In this document: positions 46,358 to 56,130 of the stretch, one piece after another
Layout: each line of letters opens with the position of its first letter
Numbering within the stretch: position 1 is the stretch's first letter
DNA from: Vulcanisaeta souniana JCM 11219
Lineage (GTDB): Archaea > Thermoproteota > Thermoprotei > Thermoproteales > Thermocladiaceae
Direction: 5' to 3'
DNA length: 64,000 bases
NCBI RefSeq assembly: GCF_026000775.1
Contig: NZ_AP026830.1
Coordinates: 1,449,056 to 1,513,055 of the forward strand
The notes under the pieces: generated by a model
Told to the model about the DNA's origin: nothing
What the model saw: only the letters and a program-made list of their open reading frames with translations
Database searches by the model: none
Program-made: the position numbers and the translations under genes

Positions 46358-47374
46358 ATGAGGATATCAGTTATTGAGGGCGATGGTGTTGGCCCTGAGG
46401 TAACTAAGTCCGCACTGGAGGTCCTTAAGGTGGCGGCGTCCAAATTTGGCTTAAGTGTTGATATAAAGTATGTTGAGGCTGGGGACAATGCCGTTAGGAA
46501 ATATGGCGAGGCATTACCGAGCAGGTATTGGCAGGTCATGGAGGGTTCTGACGCAATACTCAAGGGGCCTGTTGGTGAGAGCGCAGGTGAAGTTGTGGTT
46601 AAGCTGAGGAGGGGATTTGACCTGTACGCAAACATTAGGCCATCAAGGAATTACCCAGGAGTTAAGGCTGTAAGGGACGGTGTGGACCTGGTCATTGTGC
46701 GTGAGAATACGGAGGATGTTTACATAAGGGCTGAGTACATGCTCAATAACGACACGGCAATAGCCCTTAGGGTAATAACCAGGAAGGCCAGTGAGAGGAT
46801 TGCCAGGGTGGCCCTGAGTATGGCTAAGACCAGGCGTAAAAAGGTCACCATTGTTCACAAGGCCAATGTATTAACGGTCTCTGATGGTCTTTTCAAGAAC
46901 GTGGCCAGGGAGGTTGCGGCCAGGGATTACCCTGACGTAACCATTAATGATATGTACATAGACTCCGCTGTAATGGACCTGGTAAGGAGACCCCAGGACT
47001 TCGACGTAATAGTCACGACAAACCTATACGGAGACATACTGAGTGACCTGGCTGCGTACATCACAGGTAGCATAGGTCTTGCGCCGTCAGCAAACATAGG
47101 TGATAGCAAGGCTCTTTTTGAACCAATACATGGAGCCGCCTTCGACATAGCGGGCAAGGGTATAGCGAATCCAACCGCAATGATACTCAGCGTGGCATGG
47201 ATGCTTAGGTGGTATGGAGAGAGGATTGGCGATGCGGGGTATGTTAGGGCTGGGCAGGTCATTGAGGATGCAGTAATTAATGCACTAAGTCTTGGGATTC
47301 ATACCCCAGACCTCGGTGGTGATTATACCACGGAATCCTTTACCGCCGAGGTCATTAAGCGATTAGCCCAGTGA
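46358..47374 (+). CDS. leuB: 3-isopropylmalate dehydrogenase
   Basis: 338-residue beta-decarboxylating dehydrogenase. It has the substrate-site segment LYANIRPSRNYPG, VRENTEDVYIRAE and the NAD motif FEPIHGAAFDIAGKGIANP. Archaeal enzymes of this branch may also oxidise 3-methylmalate in the citramalate route. Homoisocitrate or isocitrate as substrate is less likely given the leu/ilv context. A TATA-like CATAAAAATATG at 46328-46339 lies about 25 nt before the ATG. Confidence 0.87.
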   Translation: MRISVIEGDGVGPEVTKSALEVLKVAASKFGLSVDIKYVEAGDNAVRKYGEALPSRYWQVMEGSDAILKGPVGESAGEVVVKLRRGFDLYANIRPSRNYPGVKAVRDGVDLVIVRENTEDVYIRAEYMLNNDTAIALRVITRKASERIARVALSMAKTRRKKVTIVHKANVLTVSDGLFKNVAREVAARDYPDVTINDMYIDSAVMDLVRRPQDFDVIVTTNLYGDILSDLAAYITGSIGLAPSANIGDSKALFEPIHGAAFDIAGKGIANPTAMILSVAWMLRWYGERIGDAGYVRAGQVIEDAVINALSLGIHTPDLGGDYTTESFTAEVIKRLAQ

Positions 47375-47605
47375 TATGGTTAGTAACCGGGCCATAAACT
47401 CCATCTTGGTTTTAACGTATTACCACTATGCGTGTCATTATTTGATTTACATTATTGCATGCCAGCTTAAAATGATAATGCAATTATTGATAATTAATTA
47501 TTGACTGATTAAATATTTGTCTTAATATTAAGTATTTTATTTATTATCTACCCATGTAATATAAAGCTTAAATATATTTTACACTAAACTAATTATTGCG
47601 CGGCT
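47375..47605. other. AT-rich gene-free region before the glutamate synthase genes
   Basis: 231 nt, very AT-rich in the right half, with many TTAAT/ATTAAT runs. The TATA-like GCTTAAATATATT at 47568-47580 suits the ATG at 47606. I see no ORF or RNA gene in it. Confidence 0.4.
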
Positions 47606-49579
47606 ATGTCTATATTCGTTAAGTATCCGGCGGACTGTGGAATATTTGGAGTAATTAGGCGCAGCGGTGCCGATAGGGTTAGTGGTAACCTCGTGGTTAG
47701 GGCCATGGAAACCATAAGATTCAGAGGTGCGGGGTTGGGTTCAGGCTTTGCCTTGCTTAATAACGAGTCCATGGGCCTTAGGGTTGGGGTCTTCGTTAAG
47801 GAGGGATTTATGAAAGAGGCCATGGACACCATGGAGTCCCTATTGAAGGGGCAGGGTATTGATACGGTTGATTTTAGGGTTAGGGGTAGGCTTGGTCCGG
47901 TGAATGATCTTGAGGTTAGGATTTTTGATCACGGTGGGCTTGGTCCGGGTATTAATGATATTATTAATAAATTAAATGACTTACTTTGGGAGGGCAAGTC
48001 AGGTAGGATCTATTATTGGGGTGAGCACATTAATGTGTTCAAGGGAGTTGGTTATCCAAGTGATATAGCCTCGGTGTATAACGTTGAGAGGCACTACGCG
48101 GACCTATGGATAGCGCATACAAGGTTCCCCACTAACTCGCCTGGCTACTTGCCCTACTGGTCCCATCCATTCTCTGTGGGTGACATTGCAGTGGTCCATA
48201 ATGGGGAGCTCAGTAGTTATGGTAGTCACGTAAACGCGTTACTGTATGGTCAGGGCCTTAGCTCATTCGTGGGTACTGACAGCGAAGTGGCAGCATACAT
48301 AATGTATTACTTGGTACGTAATTATGGTTTGAACATTGAGGATGCAGTAAAGATGTTGATCGGTCAACCGCTTAAGTATGTGGATGACGTCCGCACCAGA
48401 TCATTAATTAGGCGGTTTAGGTGGGCTGTGCTTGATGGGCCCTTTGCAATGATCATGGGTTTATACCACAATGATGACCTTTACCTTGTTGCAATGACTG
48501 ATAGGTTTAAGCTTAGGCCAATAGTGATTGGTATGGATGAGGATAATTACTACGTGGCCAGTGAGGAGATCGCTATTAGGGCCGTATCGCCCGATGCCAG
48601 GGTCTGGACCCTTGAACCTGGTGGTTACTTCATTGTATCGTTAAAACGTGGGGTTGTTTCATGGGGTAGGGCTAGGGATGATATTGACTTGTTCTTTGCG
48701 CGTAGGGATTTTCCGAAGTATGTTGGTAGGGATGCAATAAACGCTGAGGGCCTTGGTTATAAGGAATTGAATGAAGAAATACTAAGGAGGATCCTAAGCG
48801 GCGAGAGGGTTGTCAGGGTAATAAACGTCAATGGCCAGAGATACATAGGTGTAAACCTACCGAGGCATGGTATAAGGGACGCTAGGGTGGAGATATACGG
48901 TACACCAGGTAATTCCCTGGCGAATCTAAACAATGGTGTTGAATTCGTGATTTATGGGAATGCTCAAGATGATGTTGCTGATACTATGCATGATGGTAAG
49001 ATCGTAATACATGGAGATGCCAGGGATGTACTTGGGCAGGCACTACAGGGAGGTGAAGTCTTTGTTAGGGGTAATGCGGGTAATAGGGTCGGTATTCAAA
49101 TGCGTGAGTACCGTAGCAAAAGACCGTATCTAATAATCGGCGGTAAGGTTGATGACTACCTAGGTGAATACATGGCCGGCGGAGTCATCATGGTGCTTGG
49201 CATTGATGCACTGAGCAAGTGCAATGTGCAATTGGTGGGTAAGCATGTGGGTAACGGCATGGTTGGTGGGCGAATATACATAAGGAGTAAGGTGCTTGAG
49301 AACAGGGTTGGATTAACAGTACCGCATGTGGAGCTCAGGGACTTCCTTGAGGCAGCCACAGATGAGGGATTAGGGCAGGATGAAGCCAATAGACTACTGG
49401 ACATAATGATGCACTCGGAGCACGTTAGGAAGAATAGGATTGAGTATAGGGAACTTACGGAAGATGAAATCAGGGAATTAGGGCTTGTGCTTCATAAATT
49501 TGCAGTGGAATTTAATATTGATGAAACTACAATAAATAATTTGCTCAATTATAAGTATTCAATCATAACTGCTGATTGA
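47606..49579 (+). CDS. Glutamate synthase-like protein, glutamine amidotransferase + GXGXG domains
   Basis: 657 residues. The class II amidotransferase part begins ADCGIFGVIRR, so Cys11 should become the N-terminal nucleophile after removal of ten residues; ARFPT-type IAHTRFPTNSPG and VVHNGELSSYG follow. The C-terminal half is a GltB C-terminal GXGXG beta-helix with repeats (VIYGNAQDDV, VIHGDARDVLGQ, FVRGNAGNRVG). It supplies ammonia or structure to the FMN subunit encoded 72 nt downstream. Confidence 0.86.
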   Translation: MSIFVKYPADCGIFGVIRRSGADRVSGNLVVRAMETIRFRGAGLGSGFALLNNESMGLRVGVFVKEGFMKEAMDTMESLLKGQGIDTVDFRVRGRLGPVNDLEVRIFDHGGLGPGINDIINKLNDLLWEGKSGRIYYWGEHINVFKGVGYPSDIASVYNVERHYADLWIAHTRFPTNSPGYLPYWSHPFSVGDIAVVHNGELSSYGSHVNALLYGQGLSSFVGTDSEVAAYIMYYLVRNYGLNIEDAVKMLIGQPLKYVDDVRTRSLIRRFRWAVLDGPFAMIMGLYHNDDLYLVAMTDRFKLRPIVIGMDEDNYYVASEEIAIRAVSPDARVWTLEPGGYFIVSLKRGVVSWGRARDDIDLFFARRDFPKYVGRDAINAEGLGYKELNEEILRRILSGERVVRVINVNGQRYIGVNLPRHGIRDARVEIYGTPGNSLANLNNGVEFVIYGNAQDDVADTMHDGKIVIHGDARDVLGQALQGGEVFVRGNAGNRVGIQMREYRSKRPYLIIGGKVDDYLGEYMAGGVIMVLGIDALSKCNVQLVGKHVGNGMVGGRIYIRSKVLENRVGLTVPHVELRDFLEAATDEGLGQDEANRLLDIMMHSEHVRKNRIEYRELTEDEIRELGLVLHKFAVEFNIDETTINNLLNYKYSIITAD

Positions 49580-49651
49580 AATTAGTTAAATATGATCAAT
49601 ATATTATCAGGAATAATAATGCTTATAAATATAGCCCGGTCAATTATCTAA

Positions 49652-51895
49652 ATGAAGTATATAATCAACACAATGCCAAGGCGCGTGATAAGGGACTTCA
49701 TTAGCTCAACAAATAAGGACCCAACGAGGGACTTCTGGTATAGTGATATAATTAATGAGATTAGGGAGATGGCGAAGTCTGGCAGGCCGATAAGGATATT
49801 CAGAGTGGGCGTCAGGAGGTATAGGATTCTCGATAACCTGGGTCTTGGGCATGATGAGGTTAAGTTAACGGGACGTGAAAAAGGACGTGCGAGCTTAACG
49901 TCATTCATAGGCAACATAGAGGTTTCGGCACCCATATACCTGGCCGACATGTCCTTCGGGGCCCTGGCGGGCACTCCCAATATAGTTGAGGCTGAATTAG
50001 CTGATGAATTAATGCTAATAAGCGGCACCGGGGAGGGTGGGCTGCATCCTGAGGTGGCTAGGCACAGGAGAATATTCGTGCAGTGGGCCTCGGCTAGGTT
50101 CGGCGTGGACATAAGCACGTTAATGGCCGGAATGGGTGTAGTGATAAAGATTGGGCAGGGTGCTAAACCAGGCATTGGCGGTCACCTGCCCAGTTCCAAG
50201 GTTACCCAAGTAATATCCTCGGTCAGGAGGATACCGGTTGGTGTTGACGCATTATCACCGGCGCCACATCACGATATATACTCAATAGAAGACCTTAAGC
50301 AGAGAATCGATGCACTTAAGGAGGCCACTGGTAAGCCCATTTTCGTTAAGGTCGCGGCAACGAATTACGTACCATACATAGTCACCGGAATAGTTAGGAT
50401 GGGTGTTGATGGCGTCATAATTGATGGGCATGGCGCTGGCACGGGAGCCACGCCACTCGTGGTTAGGGACAACATAGGCATACCGATTGAATTAGCCATC
50501 GCATCTGCAGACAGGATGCTCAGAGATGAGGGCCTCAGAGACAGGGTTACATTAATAGCGGCGGGCAGGATATCGTCTGCAGACGACGCTGCGAAGTTAA
50601 TGGCCCTCGGGGCAGACGCTGTTTCCCTGGGCACCGCCCTACTAATATCCATGGGGTGCGCCATGGCTAGGACTTGCCACAGAGGTAATTGCCCCGCTGG
50701 GATCACGAGTAAGATAACCGAGGACTCCGTAATAGTTGATCACGACTTCGCCCTGAGATCCGCAAGAAACTACCTAATGGCCTTCATGGAGGAATTAAGG
50801 CTGATACTGGATTACCTAGGCATTGATGACGTCAGAAGGTTAGTAGGTAGGAGGGATTTACTAAGAGGTTTTTGTCTTGATGAGGTCATAGCCAAGATAC
50901 TTGGAGTTAAGGATGAGAGTTGCAGTGGAGATCATGGTGGGCCCGTTGACGGAGGTAGCGTTTGGACGCCTGATTACTCGATATACGCAACGCAATTGGT
51001 GAGGACGGGTGACGTAGTCATAGTTAGTATGGGCAGTACTGGGCCACCCGAGGTTGAGCCTCCGAAGAGACTGATTGATTGGTTGAGGTTTGATGGTGCG
51101 CAAGTCACGAAACCAGCCATAGACCCATATAGGGAGGACATAGATACATCGGCCACGCTGGCTAGGGGTAAACTGTGGTTATCCATGCCCGTGATTATTA
51201 AGCCGCCAAGGACCTGGGGTAAGGAACTCATTGGAATATCAAAGTTCATTGCCAGAGCCAACTCAACAATGATAGATCTAAGTGATGCTGATATTATCGA
51301 TAGTAAGCATTTAATGAGGGTCATGTGGAATAATCGTGTTACTGGGCTCGGAGCCTTAGTAACTACGTATTCACGCCTACCAGAGCCTGTTATTGACGTT
51401 CCCACCTACATAAGGATCACCAACGTTGAGCACATTAACGACGCCCTAAACACCCTGGTAAGTAATAATGACCGGATCAATGGTTTAATAATCGATATTA
51501 ATGAGAGCGACTACCCAGAGATGTACCTTGTAAAGCTTGACATTGAGCTCAGGAAGAGAGGCATTAGGGAATTCACGGACTTAATAATTCATATGCCGAG
51601 CATTAGGAGTAGTGGCGATATCATTAAGTTAGTGGCCCTTGGTGCCGACGCCGTTATCGTAAGTGGACTCGTGGAGAGGGCACTGCATGGTTACACCAGC
51701 ATTGAGGACTTCAGGCTTAGACTAATGAGACTACTAGTCGGTATTAAGAGGGAGATAGCGCAATTACTTGGTGCGGCTGGTATATACTCACTACAGTCCA
51801 TAGTGGGCAACAGGGAGTTACTCAGGTCATTAAGTGGTAGGGTTAGGGACGTGTTCATGGTTAAGGTGGCCGGTGAGGACGTGCTCTATAGGTAA
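49652..51895 (+). CDS. Glutamate synthase FMN/Fe-S subunit with a second, degenerate module
   Basis: 747 residues. Residues 90-410 form the FMN-binding synthase barrel with ISGTGEGGLH, IIDGHGAGTGATP and the 3Fe-4S cysteines C336, C342, C347 (CAMARTCHRGNCPAG). Residues 470-747 look like a second, partial copy: DGAQVTKPAIDPYRE is typical of the start of such synthases, SSGDIIKLVALGADAV parallels SADDAAKLMALGADAV, and LGAAGIYSLQSIVGNRELLR parallels YLGIDDVRRLVGRRDLLR. The second copy lacks the Fe-S cysteines and the glycine-rich FMN loop. A TATA-like GCTTATAAATAT at 49621-49632 lies before the ATG. Confidence 0.86.
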   Translation: MKYIINTMPRRVIRDFISSTNKDPTRDFWYSDIINEIREMAKSGRPIRIFRVGVRRYRILDNLGLGHDEVKLTGREKGRASLTSFIGNIEVSAPIYLADMSFGALAGTPNIVEAELADELMLISGTGEGGLHPEVARHRRIFVQWASARFGVDISTLMAGMGVVIKIGQGAKPGIGGHLPSSKVTQVISSVRRIPVGVDALSPAPHHDIYSIEDLKQRIDALKEATGKPIFVKVAATNYVPYIVTGIVRMGVDGVIIDGHGAGTGATPLVVRDNIGIPIELAIASADRMLRDEGLRDRVTLIAAGRISSADDAAKLMALGADAVSLGTALLISMGCAMARTCHRGNCPAGITSKITEDSVIVDHDFALRSARNYLMAFMEELRLILDYLGIDDVRRLVGRRDLLRGFCLDEVIAKILGVKDESCSGDHGGPVDGGSVWTPDYSIYATQLVRTGDVVIVSMGSTGPPEVEPPKRLIDWLRFDGAQVTKPAIDPYREDIDTSATLARGKLWLSMPVIIKPPRTWGKELIGISKFIARANSTMIDLSDADIIDSKHLMRVMWNNRVTGLGALVTTYSRLPEPVIDVPTYIRITNVEHINDALNTLVSNNDRINGLIIDINESDYPEMYLVKLDIELRKRGIREFTDLIIHMPSIRSSGDIIKLVALGADAVIVSGLVERALHGYTSIEDFRLRLMRLLVGIKREIAQLLGAAGIYSLQSIVGNRELLRSLSGRVRDVFMVKVAGEDVLYR

Positions 51896-51929
51896 TTGGC
51901 AATTGCAAATATAATTAGTAATTCACGTC

Positions 51930-52937
51930 ATGGTAATATTTATAAAGAATACTGGCATATTATCTCGTGAATCACCAGGAATTTCAGAAGTAATAACAAG
52001 GGTTGAGAAAGACCTAGGTGAATTAAAGGAGTTGCTCACTAGGTACAGAACCTCAATAAGCATAATTGACCTAATGCCCATGATTCACGAACCGTCACTA
52101 ACCAAGTTCATTAGTGAGTTCCTAATGAACAATAACAAGGTGGCATATCTGGGGCCTGAGGGTAGTTACTCTCACGAAGTGGCTCTCCAATTATTCAGCA
52201 AGAATGCGGACCTCACGCCTCTCAAGTCCATAGGTGATATTGTTAAGTGTGTTTACCAGGGTGATTGCGGCTTTGGCGTAATACCAATAGAGAACAACCA
52301 AGCTGGTGTGGTGGGCGAATCAATGGATTCCCTAGTTAAGTGGGGTGTCTACGTTAACCACGCCGTAGAGTACAAGGTGTCACTATGTCTTGTGGTTAAT
52401 GAGGGGACAAATATAAATGATATTAACGAGGTTTACTCGCATCCTCATGCGATTAATGAGGCGTTGAACTTTATATCAAGGCTAAACGCATCAATAAACT
52501 ACACGCAATCAACATCTGAAGCCCTAAGATTAATCAAAGGTTATAGGCATAAGGCCGCTATAGCCTCTAGGATTGGTGCAGAGATACATGGTCTAAGGCC
52601 ATTGATATGCGGTATTGAAGATAACCCTAACTACACGAGGTTCCTAGTAATATCAAGGCACATGGGTAGGATTGGGGACAGAACAATGGCGATATTCTCA
52701 GTACCAAACAAACCAGGTTCACTATTCAACGCCCTCAAGCCCTTTGCGGATCTCGGCATAAATCTATCCATGATTTACTCAAGACCTAACAGGGCAAGTC
52801 CCTGGGGCTATGACTTTCTACTGGAAACCGAGTGTCAATTAACCAATGAAGCATGCCGGAGAGCATTCGATGAGTTGAGTGACATGGCGGTTTACGTGAA
52901 ATTACTCGGTAGTTATTCAATAATGAGGATTTACTAG
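51930..52937 (+). CDS. pheA: Prephenate dehydratase
   Basis: 335 residues. The catalytic domain runs from VAYLGPEGSYSHEVA, with GVIPIENNQAGVVGES and the NYTRFLVI motif containing the conserved Thr-Arg-Phe. An ACT domain (FSVPNKPGSLFNALKPFADL) gives phenylalanine feedback. The N-terminal 68 residues are helical and about the size of a chorismate mutase but I cannot confirm its active-site residues. It makes phenylpyruvate in phenylalanine synthesis. Confidence 0.88.
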   Translation: MVIFIKNTGILSRESPGISEVITRVEKDLGELKELLTRYRTSISIIDLMPMIHEPSLTKFISEFLMNNNKVAYLGPEGSYSHEVALQLFSKNADLTPLKSIGDIVKCVYQGDCGFGVIPIENNQAGVVGESMDSLVKWGVYVNHAVEYKVSLCLVVNEGTNINDINEVYSHPHAINEALNFISRLNASINYTQSTSEALRLIKGYRHKAAIASRIGAEIHGLRPLICGIEDNPNYTRFLVISRHMGRIGDRTMAIFSVPNKPGSLFNALKPFADLGINLSMIYSRPNRASPWGYDFLLETECQLTNEACRRAFDELSDMAVYVKLLGSYSIMRIY

Positions 52938-53018
52938 TTAACGAATTCTATATATTTAGTTGACGAAATTATATAAAATAAGTATAATTTATTAAGGCCC
53001 TTGCGGTATATAAGGGCT

Positions 53019-54554
53019 ATGGATCCATTGCCAAGAACCATGTGCACTCAACACCCAGACAATGCCCAAATACCCAATTGGTCCAGGGACGGCGTTATCC
53101 AAGGCGATGATGAAATCCATGAGGCATACCTAGCCTACAGTCTATATGGTTGCCACGAGGTCATGTGGGACTTCGAGGGTAAGGATGTGGATATATACGT
53201 GGTCAGAAAACTACTAACCAGGTACCCGGAGTACTTTAGGAATCGTGTCATTGGTAGGGACGTATACCTGACCCTCAGATTGCCAAATCCCTGGGCTGAG
53301 ACGGCGGAAAAGAAGGTTTTTTCTCAGGCCCTTGAGTTAATACCAACGGCTTACGACGTGGCCAGGGAATTCTACGGAGATGATGGCATCAAGGGTGTGT
53401 TCCAAGTGATCCTACCATTAACCTCCAGGGCAGAGGAGTTGGTATTCACGTATAGGTATTACGAGAGGGTTGTGGCTGGTAAGGCGTTCCTGGAGTTGGT
53501 ACCCGGTATGAAGGTCATGGACGTCCTGGGCAGCGTCAAGCCGAATACAATAGACGTAATACCGCTAATTGAGGACCTAAACTCCATGCTGGGTATTGGC
53601 AAGATAATAATAAACTATTGGAGATTCATTAGACCAAGCAGCATAAGGGTCTTCATAGCCAGGTCAGATCCAGCAATGAACTACGGCTTAATACCCGCGG
53701 TTCTCGCGGCGAAGATCGCCCTTAACAAGGCACTGACTTTAGGCAGAGAGTTGGGAATTGAGGTATACTCAATAATCGGCGTTGGGTCCACGCCGTTCAG
53801 GGGGCACCTAACGCCACTCAACGTGGATAACGTAATTAAGGAATACCCATGTATCATCACATTCACAATACAATCAGCCTACAGATACGACTATCCAGAG
53901 GACGTAGCAATAAGGGGAATCACTGATCTGAATAATAGAAGACCTAATGAGGAGTGCAGGATCAATGATCAGGAAGCCCTAATACGCGTGATCAAGAAGT
54001 TCATGGCTAAATACCAGGGGGAAATCGAGGGGCTTGCCAACATAATAAACAGGATTTCCAGGTATATACCACCAAGAAGAGCCAGGAAACTCCACATAGG
54101 CCTATTTGGCTACAACAGAGGATTCAAGGGAGTCATATTACCAAGGGCAATAACCTTCGTGGCATCACTATACTCCCTAGGAATACCGCCGGAGATTCTC
54201 GGTTTCTCTGCCATGGAAGAACTGAGCGATAGGGAGTACAACGCATTAAGAGATACCTATGTAAACCTAGTACATGACTTAAGCATTGCGGCTGGTTACG
54301 TGTGTCACGAATGCCTGGACGCTCTCATGAAGTTGGATGGTGAATTCGGAATAGAAAGTAGCACAATCAACGCAATAAAGAAAGACATAGAAACCCTAGA
54401 GGAAATAGGAATAAAAACAGGACCTAACAACTACGAAACTAAAAAACACGAACTACTGGCGCAACTGCTCATAAACTCAATAATAGAGGGCAAGGAAAAC
54501 GATGCCGCAAAATACGCAATGGAAATGGCACAAATAAGGCATGCAATAGGTTAA
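53019..54554 (+). CDS. ppcA: Archaeal-type phosphoenolpyruvate carboxylase
   Basis: 511-residue PpcA. It starts MDPLPRTMCTQHPDNA, typical of this family, so I use ATG 53019 instead of the TTG at 53001. Further features are YGCHEVMWDFEGKDVD and GIGKIIINYWRFIRP. It fixes bicarbonate onto PEP to make oxaloacetate and is the second carboxylating enzyme of the dicarboxylate/4-hydroxybutyrate cycle. Confidence 0.92.
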   Translation: MDPLPRTMCTQHPDNAQIPNWSRDGVIQGDDEIHEAYLAYSLYGCHEVMWDFEGKDVDIYVVRKLLTRYPEYFRNRVIGRDVYLTLRLPNPWAETAEKKVFSQALELIPTAYDVAREFYGDDGIKGVFQVILPLTSRAEELVFTYRYYERVVAGKAFLELVPGMKVMDVLGSVKPNTIDVIPLIEDLNSMLGIGKIIINYWRFIRPSSIRVFIARSDPAMNYGLIPAVLAAKIALNKALTLGRELGIEVYSIIGVGSTPFRGHLTPLNVDNVIKEYPCIITFTIQSAYRYDYPEDVAIRGITDLNNRRPNEECRINDQEALIRVIKKFMAKYQGEIEGLANIINRISRYIPPRRARKLHIGLFGYNRGFKGVILPRAITFVASLYSLGIPPEILGFSAMEELSDREYNALRDTYVNLVHDLSIAAGYVCHECLDALMKLDGEFGIESSTINAIKKDIETLEEIGIKTGPNNYETKKHELLAQLLINSIIEGKENDAAKYAMEMAQIRHAIG

Positions 54555-54659
54555 ATCATAGTGAAATTAAGGTTAGCACCATTAACGCAGCAATAATGGG
54601 TACGATCGATCCAGACATAGGTAGAAACCGTAAGCCGCCTCATTACGGGAAATAAATTA

Positions 54660-55712
54660 TTATTGTTGTGGTAATAATGGTATTGTCACATTACCGCTGC
54701 TCGTAGTTAAAACGACATATCCATATGGTAATTGAGCAACGTTGACTGGTAGGTGGTAATTTGGCGTGCACAGTATCATAAGGTATACTAACGTTGTTGT
54801 CCAGCCTTTGCCGGGTGTGAACGCGTTTATGGGTTCAGATACGTAGGACGTGGACTCCGTAGATAGAGGAATATCTACACCACTGGATGCGTTTATTGTT
54901 ACTGTCGGTAATAATGTACACGAGGCCAATAAAGTATTGTTAGGTGAATAAATGGAGTAACTGCCGATAGTCATGGCACTTAACGATGGATTAATAAAGT
55001 AAAGATTAATCAATGAAGAGTTTAAGGCATACTCCGCAAAGCCAAATCTATCCAATAAATTTGTTTGTTGGATACCCGTAATTGTAATATTAAAGACTAT
55101 GCCGGTTAACCCATAATTAATTAAACTCGAATTGATCACAGCAATGAGGATGTTTTCACCCAAAAGCTCATCCGCAGATTTAACGGTCCCAACCCAACCA
55201 AGTGAGTAACCAAAACCATATGATTGTGGATTAAGGAACGCAACTAGCACCGGTACTTGAATTGTTACATTCGGCGGAATCAACACACTGAAGGGTACGG
55301 AGATAAAAAGCGATGAGTATACCCCCGCCACTGTTACATTAACCGGACGCTGATTTGGATTAGTTATATTCAGCCATATGGCGAGTCCATCACCTAGTGA
55401 GGAGTACGTATAAATTACAGGCTCAATGGGTGGTTTATATCGCCCAATGACACTAACCAGACTTGTATAATTCAATAGTAATTGATTATACCTGCTTTGT
55501 AAAGCCGAGTATTGGTTTTCGAGCGAACTATACTGCGATTGCAGATTATCATATTGATCCTGCAACATTGTGTATCTAGACATTATTTGATCATACATTA
55601 ACTTTAATGTTGCAAGTCTCGAGCCATAAATACTTAATTGAATGCCCAAATAGGTGCTAACAATAATCAAAACAATAAGCGCCGCTATTAAGTACAAATA
55701 AGGACGAGACAT
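54660..55712 (-). CDS. Membrane-anchored coiled-coil surface protein
   Basis: 350 residues from ATG 55712. One N-terminal helix (LYLIAALIVLIIVSTYLGIQ) acts as a signal anchor. Residues 35-80 form a coiled coil of a seven-residue repeat (LQDQYDN, LQSQYSS, LENQYSA, LQSRYNQ). The rest is a beta-rich extracellular region with many N-x-S/T sites (LNITN, VNVTVAG, INASSG), probably glycosylated. An earlier start at 55898 would run through the tRNA gene and is rejected. Function unknown. Confidence 0.7.
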   Translation of the reverse strand: MSRPYLYLIAALIVLIIVSTYLGIQLSIYGSRLATLKLMYDQIMSRYTMLQDQYDNLQSQYSSLENQYSALQSRYNQLLLNYTSLVSVIGRYKPPIEPVIYTYSSLGDGLAIWLNITNPNQRPVNVTVAGVYSSLFISVPFSVLIPPNVTIQVPVLVAFLNPQSYGFGYSLGWVGTVKSADELLGENILIAVINSSLINYGLTGIVFNITITGIQQTNLLDRFGFAEYALNSSLINLYFINPSLSAMTIGSYSIYSPNNTLLASCTLLPTVTINASSGVDIPLSTESTSYVSEPINAFTPGKGWTTTLVYLMILCTPNYHLPVNVAQLPYGYVVLTTSSGNVTIPLLPQQ

Positions 55713-55808
55713 ACATAGTAATAAACCAAAGTGCGTCTTAAAAGAATTACTCAAAAATACAGTATCACAGAAACACATAAAAACCAAAAACAACGCATCA
55801 TCAGTAAG

Positions 55809-55929
55809 GGGGCCGTAGTCTAGCCTGGCTAGGATGCCGGCCTGGGGCACAAGCCCCGTCCAGAGCGCCGGTGAACCCGGTCGTGTGCTCAAGCGCACGG
55901 GGTAAGTTCAAATCCCGGCGGCCCCACCA
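55809..55929 (+). tRNA. tRNA-Pro (anticodon GGG) with two introns, CCA encoded
   Basis: Acceptor stem GGGGCCG pairs with CGGCCCC; the discriminator A is at 55926 and CCA at 55927-55929. Anticodon stem CCGGC (55837-55841) pairs with GCCGG (55867-55871); anticodon GGG is at 55844-55846. Intron 1 is 55848-55865 (18 nt) at the usual 37/38 site. Intron 2 is 55881-55905 (25 nt) in the T stem between positions 52 and 53. Its removal gives CCGGG-TTCAAAT-CCCGG. Both fit a 3-nt bulge, 4-bp helix, 3-nt bulge structure (CTGG/CCAG and ACCC/GGGT). It overlaps no gene once the coiled-coil protein starts at 55712. Confidence 0.93.
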
Positions 55930-55993
55930 ATAGGTCATTGGTCTTCGTTTTGTTTTTGTTTTGGTCCATGGGTCTTGGGCAGGGTTTGGCAGG

Positions 55994-56116
55994 TTAAGCC
56001 TGGCCATCGCCTTTGCTGTCTTTTTCACTCCCTTGATATTTGCCCTCGCTCATTGCCTCCTCATATATCCCTCTCAATATCTCGCAGACCTTGGCTAAGA
56101 GTTCTGGGTGTCTCAT
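55994..56116 (-). CDS. Small ORF, possible 40-residue protein
   Basis: 40 codons from ATG 56116, encoding a short helix (ELLAKVCEILRGIYEEAM) and a polar tail ending in KDSKGDGQA. It starts 14 nt after the stop of the gene at 56131, so the two could share an mRNA. I do not recognise it, and such a short ORF could be chance. Confidence 0.35.
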   Translation of the reverse strand: MRHPELLAKVCEILRGIYEEAMSEGKYQGSEKDSKGDGQA

Positions 56117-56130
56117 GATTTCATCATGAT

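Noticed and set aside
55713-55898. N-terminal extension of the coiled-coil protein
   Set aside because: It would translate the reverse strand of the tRNA-Pro gene; ATG 55712 begins directly with the membrane anchor.
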